63,934 nucleotides of DNA from Gammaproteobacteria bacterium (GCA_028819495.1 JAPPLI010000214.1:1-63934); one strand, 5' to 3'; shown: positions 8,378 to 17,327, counted from the stretch's first letter. Program-made: numbers and translations. The notes: generated by a model not told the origin, from the sequence alone.

Positions 8378-9628
8378 TTATCTACCACCATCAACAGTCG
8401 CTGATTGGTAGGGCCCTAATGTGGCCAGGAGTACGCAGGCAATTAGCGTTACAGCCGCAAAGAAATATAATACGAAAATGTAGGTGCTCCAGAGATCATA
8501 TCCATATCCCATGAGTGGTGGACCAACGCTACCACCTACCAGGAACGTACCGAAAAAAATACCATAAAGCACGCCGAAAGATTTGAGTCCGAAATACCGG
8601 CTAATCAGGTAGGCGATGAAATCAACCTCGGCACCAATACCTAATCCGATGCCAATCGCTGCAACGACAGCAAGTGGTCCGGCGGCGCCACCGGCGAGTA
8701 GTAAACAACCGACAATCGGACCGCAGATAAAGCCGATAGCGACATAAGGCGCAAAATATCGGTCCAAGAGATAACCAGCCCATACGCGAGCAAAAAGCAG
8801 GGAAAAACCCATGACTGATACGTTAATAACAGCATTGCCTGGTGTAACGCCGTGATCAACCAACATTGGAACCATATGTGCTGCAGTTCCAATCACTGTC
8901 ATGGCAACAACGGAAAAAGCGAATGCCATTATCCAGAATTCTCGCGTTCTCAAGGCAGCTTCAGTTGTGATTCCGGGCGGTGTTATCTGAAGACCTGAGT
9001 CAAGTTGCTGATTGACTGGCAAGTTGTCGACAGTCAACCCCGATTCTTCCGGTGTATTGCGGAAAAGCGGTATTACAATCAATATACCTGCGGCGAATAT
9101 TAATGCGCCAATCCCCGCGAATGCCAGTCGCCATCCAAAGCCCTCGATAAGTTGTTGGGATAGAACCGGTAATAACAGGGTACCGAGACCGGTTCCGGAC
9201 ATGCCCACGCCAAGTGCGAGACCGCGTCGTCGATTGAACCAGGCGGAAATTGCGCGGCTATAGGGCAGCGGGGTCGCGCCGGAGGTGATGATGCCGAGTA
9301 TAAAAAATATGGCATACAGGGCCCACAGGGATCCTGGAATTATGCTGATTAACGCTATGCCAAGCCCCCACGCCAGGATAGTTGGTGTCAGCACGCGGCG
9401 AGCACCAAACCTGTCCACCAGTGTGCCGGCGATCGGCATGGCAATGGCATTAGCCAGCATATGGAAAGTCAGAGCAAGGGAGATGTCGCCACGCCCCCAT
9501 CCAAATTCATCAATCAGGGGTGGAATGAACACCGTCGTACTGTATATGACCGGGCCATTGCAAACCATCAAGCCGACAACGGTCGCGACGACAACCCACC
9601 AGCCGTAAAAAACCCTGGGTGAATTCAA
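8378..9628 (-). CDS. MFS transporter (OFA/monocarboxylate-like)
   Basis: The 416-residue protein has 12 predicted hydrophobic spans. The N-terminal FYGWWVV and the loop GTLVDRFGARRV between spans 2 and 3 are classic for major facilitator proteins of the oxalate/formate and monocarboxylate type. A second charged loop, RAISAWFNRRRGLALG, lies between spans 4 and 5. It probably imports the substrate of the surrounding catabolic genes or exports a product. It is convergent with the esterase gene, 22 bp away, and lies downstream of the Rieske dioxygenase genes on the same strand. Confidence 0.85.
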   Translation of the reverse strand: MNSPRVFYGWWVVVATVVGLMVCNGPVIYSTTVFIPPLIDEFGWGRGDISLALTFHMLANAIAMPIAGTLVDRFGARRVLTPTILAWGLGIALISIIPGSLWALYAIFFILGIITSGATPLPYSRAISAWFNRRRGLALGVGMSGTGLGTLLLPVLSQQLIEGFGWRLAFAGIGALIFAAGILIVIPLFRNTPEESGLTVDNLPVNQQLDSGLQITPPGITTEAALRTREFWIMAFAFSVVAMTVIGTAAHMVPMLVDHGVTPGNAVINVSVMGFSLLFARVWAGYLLDRYFAPYVAIGFICGPIVGCLLLAGGAAGPLAVVAAIGIGLGIGAEVDFIAYLISRYFGLKSFGVLYGIFFGTFLVGGSVGPPLMGYGYDLWSTYIFVLYFFAAVTLIACVLLATLGPYQSATVDGGR

Positions 9629-9699
9629 GTTGCCTCTACTAATTGAAGGTCATCGACGCAAATCGGGCCTAAGCAAACAATTGACTTCGGTGGTCATAT

Positions 9700-10221
9700 T
9701 CAGACCCAGACCTGAAGCACAAACTCATAGGTGGCTTGGGCGTTGAACATGTCCACACGTTGTTTCTCAATGAGATAACTATTGTTTTGATCCTTCTTGA
9801 GTACATGCAAATAGCGACCTGCGAAGTGGCGTACGTCTTCGCGCCGCAACTCTATCATTTGAAAACGTGAGCGAACGACAATGTCACCTTCAGCTGAAAT
9901 ATCCTGAATCACGACGTTACCCACAATATGATTGGTTTCCCAGATGGGTACCTGTGACCATGCTTCCGGATGTAAAACCCGTTTCATTCTGATGGTCATT
10001 GTGTTCTTGTCTTCTATAAATATGGAAGGCACACCTTCCCAGTGCTCATGGTCAGCGTTTGCAGGCATCCAGTAGACGCCGTCATCCGTGAACAAATCTA
10101 TGTAATCCTGCCAGCGTTTGGCATCAAGCAATTCCGACTGTTGATACAGGAATTGTTCGACGGATTGCTGTATCTCGTGTGTAATATTTTGTGCCACTTT
10201 TTTTTGTGTTGCGTTTTCCAT
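9700..10221 (-). CDS. Aromatic-ring-hydroxylating dioxygenase, small (beta) subunit
   Basis: This 173-residue protein has the cystatin/SnoaL-like fold of dioxygenase beta subunits. The motif LYQQSELLDAKRW(Q)DYIDLFTDDG near residues 30-50 is characteristic, and FAGRYLHVLKK near the C-terminus also matches the family. Beta subunits are structural partners in an alpha3beta3 hexamer. The start codon is 2 bp after the stop of the alpha subunit, so the two are co-transcribed and probably translationally coupled. No ferredoxin or reductase gene for electron supply is visible in the window. Confidence 0.9.
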   Translation of the reverse strand: MENATQKKVAQNITHEIQQSVEQFLYQQSELLDAKRWQDYIDLFTDDGVYWMPANADHEHWEGVPSIFIEDKNTMTIRMKRVLHPEAWSQVPIWETNHIVGNVVIQDISAEGDIVVRSRFQMIELRREDVRHFAGRYLHVLKKDQNNSYLIEKQRVDMFNAQATYEFVLQVWV

Positions 10222-10223
10222 AC

Positions 10224-11540
10224 TTATTCCTCCATGTATTTTTTCCAGGCCTGGATCTGATTGCGCATCGGTGTTTCTGATGTTCCCCTGTCCGGCGGGC
10301 TTACCATCACGCCATCGAGTTCAAGATCGTGCCCGAAATGCCGGTGAAAACTTACCCAGTCGTTTCCCTTTGAACCCAGCCCCTGCTGGCATTTCCAGAA
10401 GTTTTCCATGTCGTCTGCATTGATCATCGTCGCTGGTGAATTTACCAGGTTATAGTAATCCAGGGCGCGCTGGTGAATTGCTTCGGGCGCGCCTTTCAGA
10501 CGGAAGTACCAGATTTCCGTCAACATCCGATCCACGCTCAGCGGCCGCACAACACGTAATTGTTGCAATTGCGGCTGTATCCCGAGCCCGGGGTAATACA
10601 TCATATGGTGGATGGGAACATCAAGGATCTCTTCCATCCTCTCTTTGCCGTACGCTTTTTCCAGCAGGCGTTCATATTCAAGTGATTCCGGGTCGCTGGG
10701 GCGCAATTTCATATAACCACCGACGGAGGTATGCCCGTATGGATAACCTTTGGTTTCGAAGGCATTCCAGTCCTCTACAGTCAATGTCGCGAAGGCCGAG
10801 AGCATGTGGTAAGAGAGCGGCGCTTCTCCGTATTTTTCCTGGAGGTCCAGCTCGATTTCCCGGGCGGCAGCGCCTGTCGATTGATGAGTTACCGCGGGAT
10901 GCAAGGCGTCGATCTGGTTTTCGATAAAAATTTTCCAATTTGACCGCTGTACAACCCTGAAGCAATTGGGAACGATCTCTATCTCTCCTTCCGGTGAGCG
11001 GTCGCACATATTGTCCAAGGCAATGCGCGCTTTTCCCAGGAACTCTTCAAGGGAAGGACCATCATTGGCAAGGCTGGCGAACACAAAGCCGCGATAACTC
11101 TCGACGCGAGCCGCCGCTTTCATTCTGCAATCGGGATTGTCGGCGCCCCAGTTGGTGCCTTCATAAGCTGAATCGATCATCGGAATAGTAAGCAGGGAAC
11201 CGTCATGCCTGAAACTCCACGCATGATAAGAACACTTGAAGAATTTGCCTGTGTTTCCCTGGTGATTGCCACAGAGCATAGCACCCCGGTGGGGGCAGCG
11301 ATTGTAAAGCACTGAAACCTCACCATCGGCTCTCCTGATCATGATCATCGGTTGTCGTCCGATCTGAAAGGTACAATAGTCTCCACCATGGGGAACCTGG
11401 GTCTCATGGCCGCAATAAATCCAGATACGTTCGTGGATGCGTTCCATCTCGAGCTCAAATAATCGTGGATCAATATAAATCTCACGCCGTACCCGGTCAG
11501 GTTCCACATAATGTGAAGCAACAAAACTGTGAGCGTGCAT
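10224..11540 (-). CDS. Aromatic-ring-hydroxylating dioxygenase, Rieske large (alpha) subunit
   Basis: The 438-residue protein has a Rieske [2Fe-2S] domain with ligands Cys82, His84, Cys103 and His106 (RCPHRGA and CSYHAW). Its catalytic domain contains ENQIDALHPAVTH near 207-219, giving bridging Asp211 and iron ligands His214 and His219. The third iron ligand is probably an Asp near residue 370. Such enzymes add dioxygen to an aromatic ring to give a cis-diol. The neighbouring SDR gene could supply the diol dehydrogenase, although it is on the other strand. It leads the alpha-beta operon. Confidence 0.93.
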   Translation of the reverse strand: MHAHSFVASHYVEPDRVRREIYIDPRLFELEMERIHERIWIYCGHETQVPHGGDYCTFQIGRQPMIMIRRADGEVSVLYNRCPHRGAMLCGNHQGNTGKFFKCSYHAWSFRHDGSLLTIPMIDSAYEGTNWGADNPDCRMKAAARVESYRGFVFASLANDGPSLEEFLGKARIALDNMCDRSPEGEIEIVPNCFRVVQRSNWKIFIENQIDALHPAVTHQSTGAAAREIELDLQEKYGEAPLSYHMLSAFATLTVEDWNAFETKGYPYGHTSVGGYMKLRPSDPESLEYERLLEKAYGKERMEEILDVPIHHMMYYPGLGIQPQLQQLRVVRPLSVDRMLTEIWYFRLKGAPEAIHQRALDYYNLVNSPATMINADDMENFWKCQQGLGSKGNDWVSFHRHFGHDLELDGVMVSPPDRGTSETPMRNQIQAWKKYMEE

Positions 11541-11587
11541 AAGAGTAATCTCCTCTTCAACGATTCCCGAGCCGACTTCGCATGTCC

Positions 11588-12271
11588 TTATCTGGATACC
11601 CGGAAACCCGGGCTGTCGGTAAGCCTTAACATGTTACCGTCGAACGTCGCTTCGAAGGTCTCATCAGCAGCATAGTCGGCCTTGCCGTCACTGACTTCGA
11701 ACCAGCGCATGGCCTCGAACCGGATGTCGTCCCCTGTCTTTCCGTAACGGCCGGACCCCGCCAGCCAACCGCCTTCCGGCTCGGTCACGAGGATGAAATG
11801 CCGGTCGGTCAGGGCCAGCGTTCCGCGTTCCAGGTCGATGAGTTCGACCTTGGTGTTGGGGACCTTGACCAGCTTTTCTGTGGCTCCGTTGGCGAAGCTC
11901 AGGAAGAGGTTGTCCCCCGACACTTTGTAGCCGACGTCATGGCTGGTATTCGAGCGCGCCGACAGGAGTGATTCCCCGGCTGGGTTTACTACGATACCGG
12001 TGTCAACGTCGAACTGCACGATGTCCTCCGACTTGAACCGGTACCTGCCGATGTGGGCGTCCGTGAGTTGCTCTTCCATGGGTTCGCTGCCGTGCATCGC
12101 CTGGTGGACGAAGCGTCCGTCATTGAAAAGAAACAGTCCGACCAGGGGCTGGACCCCATATGCCGGCCTGTCGAACGACTCGTAGATCCAGAGCCCGGCA
12201 ATCTCGTCGGCGGAAGCGAGGTGCGGCGTGGCGAAAAATACGAAAAACGTCAGGGCCAGTACGAATTTCAT
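11588..12271 (-). CDS. Exported lipocalin-like protein of unknown function
   Basis: From the ATG at 12271 the protein starts MKFVLALTFFVFFATPHLASA, a clear Sec signal peptide, so I prefer it over the upstream in-frame ATG at 12364. The mature part is about 205 residues, rich in beta strands, beginning IAGLWIYESFDRPAYG. The GLW opening and repeated hairpins resemble lipocalin-like or THAP4-type barrels seen near hydrocarbon-degradation genes. It is 48 bp downstream of the dioxygenase alpha gene's start, on the same strand, with a separate promoter likely. A small-molecule-binding role in the periplasm is a guess. Confidence 0.6.
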   Translation of the reverse strand: MKFVLALTFFVFFATPHLASADEIAGLWIYESFDRPAYGVQPLVGLFLFNDGRFVHQAMHGSEPMEEQLTDAHIGRYRFKSEDIVQFDVDTGIVVNPAGESLLSARSNTSHDVGYKVSGDNLFLSFANGATEKLVKVPNTKVELIDLERGTLALTDRHFILVTEPEGGWLAGSGRYGKTGDDIRFEAMRWFEVSDGKADYAADETFEATFDGNMLRLTDSPGFRVSR

Positions 12272-12424
12272 CTTCAGACAGCGATTTGTACCAGGATAAT
12301 TCGCTGCTACCAGTGATCGCTGACTATTCAGGTCGGTTACTTCAGGTGTTGTTGTCGTTACCATATGACTCCTTGCTTGTCGATTTAATCTAAACGTAAT
12401 TCAATCCGTAGTTTCGCTGTGTAT

Positions 12425-12916
12425 TCAATAGATAGGCTCAAGTTCCACGGGGATGGTAGGCGCACCTTTTTCCCGCAGGATTTTTTGTCCCTCCCGGCCT
12501 TTTTCATCCGGATACATATCATGGAAAAACTCGAGCTTGTTACCGTCGGGATCAAAAAAATAAATGCCGAGCCCTACGGCATGATCGGCAATCTTGAAGA
12601 CTTCCACGTTATGTTTTAACAACCGTCCATAGAGCCGGCGCAGGGCATCCAGGCCGCCCTGGACACTGAACGCCGCGTGGTGCATCCCGACATCACCGAT
12701 ATCGACGGGGTGCGCGTTTTTTGCCTTGATCAGCACAATATCATGGTGTTTCTCGCCAAAAGACAAAAATACGGCCGCCTCATGATGTGAGTCATACCCC
12801 GTTACAATTTTTTTCATACCCAGGATGTCACAGTACCACCTGGCGGCGTCGACCGGGTCGCTGACGTTCAGGCCCACGTGCGCAAGACCCTTGATTTTCG
12901 GCGCGGAGGTACTCAT
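12425..12916 (-). CDS. VOC-family protein (glyoxalase/dioxygenase fold)
   Basis: The 163-residue protein begins with GLAHVGLNVSDPVDAARWYCDILGMKK, shown here only as a family signature in the first 40 residues (AHVGLNV, WYCDILG). It contains VGMHHAAFSV and a C-terminal YFFDPDGNKLEFF. Ligands would be the N-terminal His, one of the central His pair and the Glu of KLEFF. It belongs to the catechol-dioxygenase-like VOC group and may process a ring-cleavage or epoxide intermediate. It is divergent from the SDR gene with only 44 bp between them, suggesting shared control. Confidence 0.8.
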   Translation of the reverse strand: MSTSAPKIKGLAHVGLNVSDPVDAARWYCDILGMKKIVTGYDSHHEAAVFLSFGEKHHDIVLIKAKNAHPVDIGDVGMHHAAFSVQGGLDALRRLYGRLLKHNVEVFKIADHAVGLGIYFFDPDGNKLEFFHDMYPDEKGREGQKILREKGAPTIPVELEPIY

Positions 12917-12960
12917 AGTTCCATGATACTGGAAATAATTGATAATCGGGAGTATGCATC

Positions 12961-13716
12961 ATGTCTCTTGACCGGAACACAATAGCACTGGTAACGGGAG
13001 CCTCGAGCGGAATCGGTGAAGCCGTCGCACGTGCGCTTCGAGCCAAAGGTGTCAAGGTATATGCCGCAGCACGAAGACTTGACCGATTGGAGAAACTGGC
13101 CGAGGAATCCGGTTGCGTACCCGTAAAACTCGACGTACGCGATCGCGATGCCGTCATGGCCTTCGGCAAGGAACAACCGATCGATATCCTGGTGAACAAC
13201 GCAGGTCTTGGCCGCGCGCTCGGATCGATCTGGAAAGGCGAGGTCGAGGACATCGTGACAACGGTAGATACCAACGTCACTGCGACCCTTATCATGATCA
13301 AGGCGGTTCTTCCGGGCATGATTGAGCGGGGCCGGGGACACATCGTGAACATGGGTTCGGTAGCGGGGTTATACCCGTTGCCGATGGCCCTGTATGGGAC
13401 CACCAAGGGGGCCATGCATAAGTTGAGCCGCGACCTGCGCCAGGAGTTGAAGGGCACCGGTATCCGGATTACAGAGATCAACCCCGGGAGGGTGATAACC
13501 GAGTTCTACGATGTGGCTGTCGATGATGACGAACAACGCCGGGAAATCACGGAAACCCACTGCGAAGACCTGGTGGCGGCGGATATTGCCGATGCAATCG
13601 TTTACTGTGTTGATGCACCCTGGCGGGTGAATGTCAGCCAAATGGAAATCGCGCCCACGGAGCAGACCTACGGAGGGGCGCAGTTTGTGCCTTTCAAGGG
13701 ACGGGACTCGCAATGA
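12961..13716 (+). CDS. Short-chain dehydrogenase/reductase (YdfG-like)
   Basis: The 251-residue classical SDR has TGASSGIG at 12-19 for the nucleotide site, NNAG at 79-82, and the catalytic Ser133, Tyr145 and Lys149 (YGTTK). A basic AARR after the second strand favours NADP(H). Length and sequence resemble the YdfG 3-hydroxy acid dehydrogenase group. In this setting it could oxidise a hydroxyl or cis-diol intermediate. The start ATG at 12961 fits the family N-terminus. It is followed after 39 bp by the exported cupin gene on the same strand. Confidence 0.88.
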   Translation: MSLDRNTIALVTGASSGIGEAVARALRAKGVKVYAAARRLDRLEKLAEESGCVPVKLDVRDRDAVMAFGKEQPIDILVNNAGLGRALGSIWKGEVEDIVTTVDTNVTATLIMIKAVLPGMIERGRGHIVNMGSVAGLYPLPMALYGTTKGAMHKLSRDLRQELKGTGIRITEINPGRVITEFYDVAVDDDEQRREITETHCEDLVAADIADAIVYCVDAPWRVNVSQMEIAPTEQTYGGAQFVPFKGRDSQ

Positions 13717-13755
13717 CCTGCCCCGATGATCCGAAACAAACCTGGAGGGCCGTTT

Positions 13756-14427
13756 ATGTTCCGTAAATGTGTTGGCAGTCTCGTCCTGTTACTGTGTTGT
13801 TCTGCTTTGCATGCAGAAGACTGGATCCCGGTATATGAAGAACCGCGGCACAAACCGGTGTTTGAGAACGACCATGCCATGATCCTGAACGTTTTTTTGC
13901 CACCCGGTTATGTAAGCCTCTACCATGAACACAGGCTTGACTTGCTTTACGTCACGATTGTGGGGACGAAAGTTTGGGCGGAACCCCTGGGTGGGGAACG
14001 GGGAGAGGCGGACGTCAAAACCGGTGACGTCAGGTTCAGTTCCGACAACCACGGCCTGCCTCACGTCCATCGCGTGGGAAACATTGGAACGACCCCTTTC
14101 CATGTTATCGCCATCGGCGTCAAGGGCGAGAATCCTGCCGGCACAACAGCCCTGGAAGGCGATACAAGCGCCATGGTCCCGGTAACGGAAAAACCCCATG
14201 CCAGTGTCTACCGGATCCGCTTGCAGCCGGGAGAGAAAACGGGGGTCCATACCCATCATCTTCCCTATACGAAGGTATACCTGACCGCAGGAGAGCTATC
14301 GGACGGCAATGGAAATATACGGCAGGTCAAGGCCGGTGATTTTCTCTGGCAGCCCGGTGGGGAGACTCACAGCCATGAAAACACCGGCGATAACGAAATC
14401 ACCATTATAGAAATACTGTGGCGCTGA
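13756..14427 (+). CDS. Exported double-cupin protein
   Basis: ATG 13756 is chosen because GGAGGG lies 7 bases upstream and the protein then opens with MFRKCVGSLVLLLCCSALHA, a signal peptide. Two small cupin barrels follow. The first has LYHEHRLDLLYV with candidate metal His residues, and the second has GVHTHHLPY plus a later GGETHSHEN. The mature length is about 200 residues. Secreted cupins may be dioxygenases, isomerases or binding proteins. It probably belongs to the catabolic cluster by position, downstream of the SDR gene. No specific activity can be assigned. Confidence 0.75.
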   Translation: MFRKCVGSLVLLLCCSALHAEDWIPVYEEPRHKPVFENDHAMILNVFLPPGYVSLYHEHRLDLLYVTIVGTKVWAEPLGGERGEADVKTGDVRFSSDNHGLPHVHRVGNIGTTPFHVIAIGVKGENPAGTTALEGDTSAMVPVTEKPHASVYRIRLQPGEKTGVHTHHLPYTKVYLTAGELSDGNGNIRQVKAGDFLWQPGGETHSHENTGDNEITIIEILWR

Positions 14428-14480
14428 CGCCGGTTGAATTTCCTGCCCTTCTGTTTTACCTGACGCGAACGGCGCACATG

Positions 14481-15269
14481 TCACAAACGGCGTTTCCACT
14501 CGAAAGCAGGGTCGGCGAAGACCAGGAAGTCAGGGTTGATCAGGGATTCTTTCGAATTGTAACGCAGGCGGTTAAATCCGGTGTCCGTTACCTTGCCGCC
14601 CGCTTCCTCGACGATGCACTGGCCGGCGGCGCTGTCCCACTCCGAGGTAGGGCCGTAGCGCGCGTAGATGTCGGCAACGCCTTCGGCCACCAGGCAGAAT
14701 TTCAGGGAACTGCCGATTGCCAGGGTTTCGACCTTGCTGCCCATCTTTCTCAGGAACGCCTGCTGCCGTTCGTTGCCGTGAGAGCGGCTGCCGGCGACGA
14801 CCAGGGCATCGGCCTTACTGGTTTTCGACCTGAGTCTGAGGTCCGCTTCGCCATTGCCCTGCTTGTACGCGCCTTCGTTTTCGGCGGCGTAATAACAAAG
14901 ATCCATGACCGGCGCGTAAATCACGCCAAGGACGGGATAATTGTCCCGGATCAGGGCGATATTCACGGTGAACTCGCCGTTGCGCTTGATGAACTCACGG
15001 GTGCCGTCCAGGGGATCGACCAGCCAGTATTGATCCCAGTTTTTTCTCGTCGAATAGGGGATATCCGCGGATTCTTCCGACAGCACCGGTATATCGGGGG
15101 TCAGCCCCGCGAGTCTGCTGCAAATTATCTCGTGAGAGGACATGTCCGCCTTGGTAAGCGGGGTGCGGTCGGTCTTGTTCCGGACCTCAAAGTCCGTCTC
15201 GTAGACTTCCATGATTTTCTCCGCTGCTTCCCTGGCAATCTCTGTAGCGGCTTGGGCTAAATCTGACAT
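14481..15269 (-). CDS. cysQ: 3'(2'),5'-bisphosphate nucleotidase CysQ
   Basis: The 262-residue inositol-monophosphatase-fold enzyme has the metal-binding set SEES near 64-67, DPLDGT at 85-90 and the distal WDSAAGQCIVEEAGG. The KTDRTPLTKAD segment near the N-terminus is typical of CysQ. It removes the 3'-phosphate of PAP left by sulfate assimilation and sulfotransferases. It is transcribed with trmB (start 24 bp downstream of trmB's stop side) but is functionally unrelated. This gene marks the left edge of the housekeeping block after the catabolic cluster, with which it is convergent. Confidence 0.93.
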   Translation of the reverse strand: MSDLAQAATEIAREAAEKIMEVYETDFEVRNKTDRTPLTKADMSSHEIICSRLAGLTPDIPVLSEESADIPYSTRKNWDQYWLVDPLDGTREFIKRNGEFTVNIALIRDNYPVLGVIYAPVMDLCYYAAENEGAYKQGNGEADLRLRSKTSKADALVVAGSRSHGNERQQAFLRKMGSKVETLAIGSSLKFCLVAEGVADIYARYGPTSEWDSAAGQCIVEEAGGKVTDTGFNRLRYNSKESLINPDFLVFADPAFEWKRRL

Positions 15270-15292
15270 GTCGGCAATGGCGCGTTATTGTA

Positions 15293-15973
15293 TCAGATGC
15301 ACCGGCAGTATATAAGTTCCCACACACGATGATTCATATCCAGCGCCCGTTGCTCGAATTTCGTCAGCGGCCGCCACAGGGGCCGCGGTGCGAAGTTGCC
15401 GCGACCCGCCTGGTTGATCAGTCCGGGTTCAGCGTCGCATACGGTCAGCATGTATTCAGCCAGGCCGGGTGAATCGGTGGCAAGGTATAACTGCCCCTCG
15501 GATTTCATCAGCGCCGTCAGCCTGTTGATAAAACCGGGTTGCGTCAGGCGCCGTTTATGGTGGCGCTTCTTGGGCCAGGGGTCAGGGAAATGGATATAGA
15601 CCGAGGTCAGGGATTCTTCCGGCACCTGCCGGTTGACCACGTCGACGACGTCATGGTTGATGACCCGGATATTGCCGAGTCCGTACTCGGCGATGCCGTA
15701 CAACAGGCGCCCGATGCCGGGACGATGCACCTCGACGGCCAGGTAGTCATTTTCGGGATTCTCCCTTGCCAACTCGAGGATCGTCTCTCCCATGCCCGTG
15801 CCGATATCCAGCACCCGCGGCGCGTCCCGCCCGAACAACTCATCCAGGTCCAGGGTTTCATCCCGGTAGTCGATACCGAATTCACCCCAGTGCATGTCGA
15901 TAGCGCGCGACTGAGCCTTGGTGAGCCGCCCCTGTCTCAGTACGTAGGATTTGACTGATCGTTTCCCGGCCAC
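15293..15973 (-). CDS. trmB: tRNA (guanine-N7-)-methyltransferase TrmB
   Basis: The 226-residue SAM-dependent methyltransferase has motif I LDIGTGMGE near 53-61 and the family signature FPDPWPKKRHHKRRL near 150-164. The C-terminal LTKFEQR matches TrmB. It forms m7G46 in the variable loop of tRNAs. The opening SYVLRQGRLTKAQ is also typical of the family and supports the ATG at 15973. A 32-bp perfect palindrome follows upstream in the gap toward thiG. Confidence 0.95.
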   Translation of the reverse strand: MAGKRSVKSYVLRQGRLTKAQSRAIDMHWGEFGIDYRDETLDLDELFGRDAPRVLDIGTGMGETILELARENPENDYLAVEVHRPGIGRLLYGIAEYGLGNIRVINHDVVDVVNRQVPEESLTSVYIHFPDPWPKKRHHKRRLTQPGFINRLTALMKSEGQLYLATDSPGLAEYMLTVCDAEPGLINQAGRGNFAPRPLWRPLTKFEQRALDMNHRVWELIYCRCI

Positions 15974-16000
15974 TGCTCACAGTTCCCTTGCGCACGAGAT

Positions 16001-16032
16001 CAACGGGGACGGATTTAAATCCGTCCCCGTTG
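16001..16032. repeat. Family A palindrome, 32-bp perfect copy
   Basis: The core GGGGACGGATTTAAATCCGTCCCC lies at 16005-16028 and extends with CAAC/GTTG to a perfect 32-bp palindrome. It lies between thiG and trmB, both on the minus strand, and could fold as a terminator-like hairpin although it lacks a T tract. It is one of at least six copies in the window. Confidence 0.85.
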
Positions 16033-16059
16033 GCCTGACTTGCTTGCACACGCTGGGAA

Positions 16060-16887
16060 TTAACTGAAAAAAGTGCCGTCTATCGGCGATGATGCGCTGG
16101 CGTACGCCCGCCGGGGCATGCGCCCGGCCAGGTAAGCCTCCCGGCCCGCCTCTATGGCCTTTTTCATTGCCGACGCCATCAGGACCGGGTTTTTCGCCTC
16201 CGCGATGGCCGTGTTCATCAGGACGCCGTCACAACCGAGTTCCATGGCAATCGCCGCATCCGAGGCGGTGCCGACCCCGGCATCCACCAGGATCGGCACG
16301 CCGGCGTTCTCGACGATGGTCCTGATGTTGTAGGGATTGCGTATCCCCAGCCCGGATCCGATGGGCGCGGCCAGCGGCATCACCGCGATACAGCCCATTT
16401 CCTCGAAGCGCAACGCCATGATCGGGTCGTCGTTGGTGTACACCATGACTTTGAAATCTTCCCGTACCAGTATCTCCGCCGCCTTGAGGGTCTCCGGGAT
16501 ATCCGGAAACAGGGTCTTTTTGTCGCCCAGCACTTCCAGCTTCACCAGGTCGTGGCCGCCCAGCAGTTCGCGCGCCAGGCGGCAGGTGCGTAGCGCCGAA
16601 TCGGCGTCGAAGCAGCCTGCGGTGTTGGGCAGGATGGTGTATTTGTCCGGGCTGACGTAGTCGAGCAGGTTGGGTTCGTCTTTTGCCTGGCCGATATTGG
16701 TGCGGCGGATCGCCACCGTGACGATTTCCGCCCCGCTGGCCTCAATGGCCCTGCCGGTTTCCTCCAGGTCCCTGTATTTTCCCGTGCCGACCAGCAGGCG
16801 CGATGTATAGGCCTTACCGGCGACGGTCAATGTGTCTTCGCCAGGTTGTTCAGCCACAGGGAGCACAGAGGACACAGAGCTATTCAA
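16060..16887 (-). CDS. thiG: Thiazole synthase ThiG
   Basis: The enzyme makes the thiazole phosphate of thiamine from deoxyxylulose phosphate, dehydroglycine and ThiS thiocarboxylate. [13 protein letters not shown] near residue 30, the imine-forming Lys region [31 protein letters not shown] and [12 protein letters not shown] are all characteristic. The longest frame starts with TTG and has 275 residues, about 18 more than usual. Those extra residues ([12 protein letters not shown]) are encoded by a repeat-like CTCTGTGTCCTCTGTGCTCCCTGTGG sequence at 16854-16879. The true start may be the GTG or TTG just after it. thiS lies immediately upstream, 10 bp away. Confidence 0.93.
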   Translation of the reverse strand: MNSSVSSVLPVAEQPGEDTLTVAGKAYTSRLLVGTGKYRDLEETGRAIEASGAEIVTVAIRRTNIGQAKDEPNLLDYVSPDKYTILPNTAGCFDADSALRTCRLARELLGGHDLVKLEVLGDKKTLFPDIPETLKAAEILVREDFKVMVYTNDDPIMALRFEEMGCIAVMPLAAPIGSGLGIRNPYNIRTIVENAGVPILVDAGVGTASDAAIAMELGCDGVLMNTAIAEAKNPVLMASAMKKAIEAGREAYLAGRMPRRAYASASSPIDGTFFS

Positions 16888-16897
16888 TTAAGGAGCC

Positions 16898-17095
16898 TCA
16901 GCCACCGCCTATTGCAGTGACTATCTCAATTTTATCGCCATCAGCAAGGTGGTGATTCTCAAAGGCGCTACGGGAGACGATCTCCCTGTTTATCTCCACC
17001 GCGACATTGCCTTCGATGTCCAGCGCAGAGATCAGGTCGGATACCGTCGCCACGTTTGCCAGGGACGTTTGTTCACCATTTACGAGTAAATTCAT
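16898..17095 (-). CDS. thiS: Sulfur carrier protein ThiS
   Basis: The 65-residue ubiquitin-fold protein ends in AIGGG, where the di-glycine terminus is adenylated and thiocarboxylated as sulfur donor for ThiG. MNLLVNGEQ at the start and LADGDKIEIVTAIGGG at the end match the family. It is directly upstream of thiG in a two-gene unit. ThiF, ThiH or ThiO genes are not present in the window. Upstream lies a 120-bp inverted-repeat element and then a tRNA gene. Confidence 0.93.
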   Translation of the reverse strand: MNLLVNGEQTSLANVATVSDLISALDIEGNVAVEINREIVSRSAFENHHLADGDKIEIVTAIGGG

Positions 17096-17107
17096 GGAAA
17101 TTGTAAA

Positions 17108-17227
17108 TTAACATGGATGCACAGGATATGCAGGATAATAGCTGCATTCAATTATGCAAGCATTAAACCCTCTGTGCTCTGTGGTAAAAACATTTTTAAT
17201 CCTGTTCATCCTGTACATCCATGTTAA
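17108..17227. repeat. 120-bp inverted-repeat element
   Basis: Arms at 17108-17136 and 17199-17227 (TTAACATGGATG...CAGGAT and its inverted partner ATCCTGTTCATCCTG...TTAA) match with a few mismatches over 29 bp. The interior includes CTCTGTGCTCTGTGG, similar to the sequence that encodes the odd N-terminus of ThiG. It looks like a non-coding miniature repeat between thiS and tRNA-Gly. Confidence 0.7.
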
Positions 17228-17242
17228 CATGCAAGTCCGTTT

Positions 17243-17313
17243 GCGGGTGTAGTTCAATGGCAGAACATCAGCTTCCCAAGCTGAGAACGTGGGTTCGATT
17301 CCCATCACCCGCT
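17243..17313 (+). tRNA. tRNA-Gly (anticodon CCC)
   Basis: The sequence folds into a full cloverleaf: acceptor GCGGGTG/CACCCGC with discriminator T, D arm GTTC/GAAC, anticodon stem TCAGC/GCTGA with loop TTCCCAA, and T arm GTGGG/CCCAT with loop TTCGATT. The anticodon CCC reads GGG glycine codons. No CCA is encoded, as the gene continues CAAAT. It is convergent with ppdK, 14 bp away. Confidence 0.95.
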
Positions 17314-17327
17314 CAAATCCTTGTATC

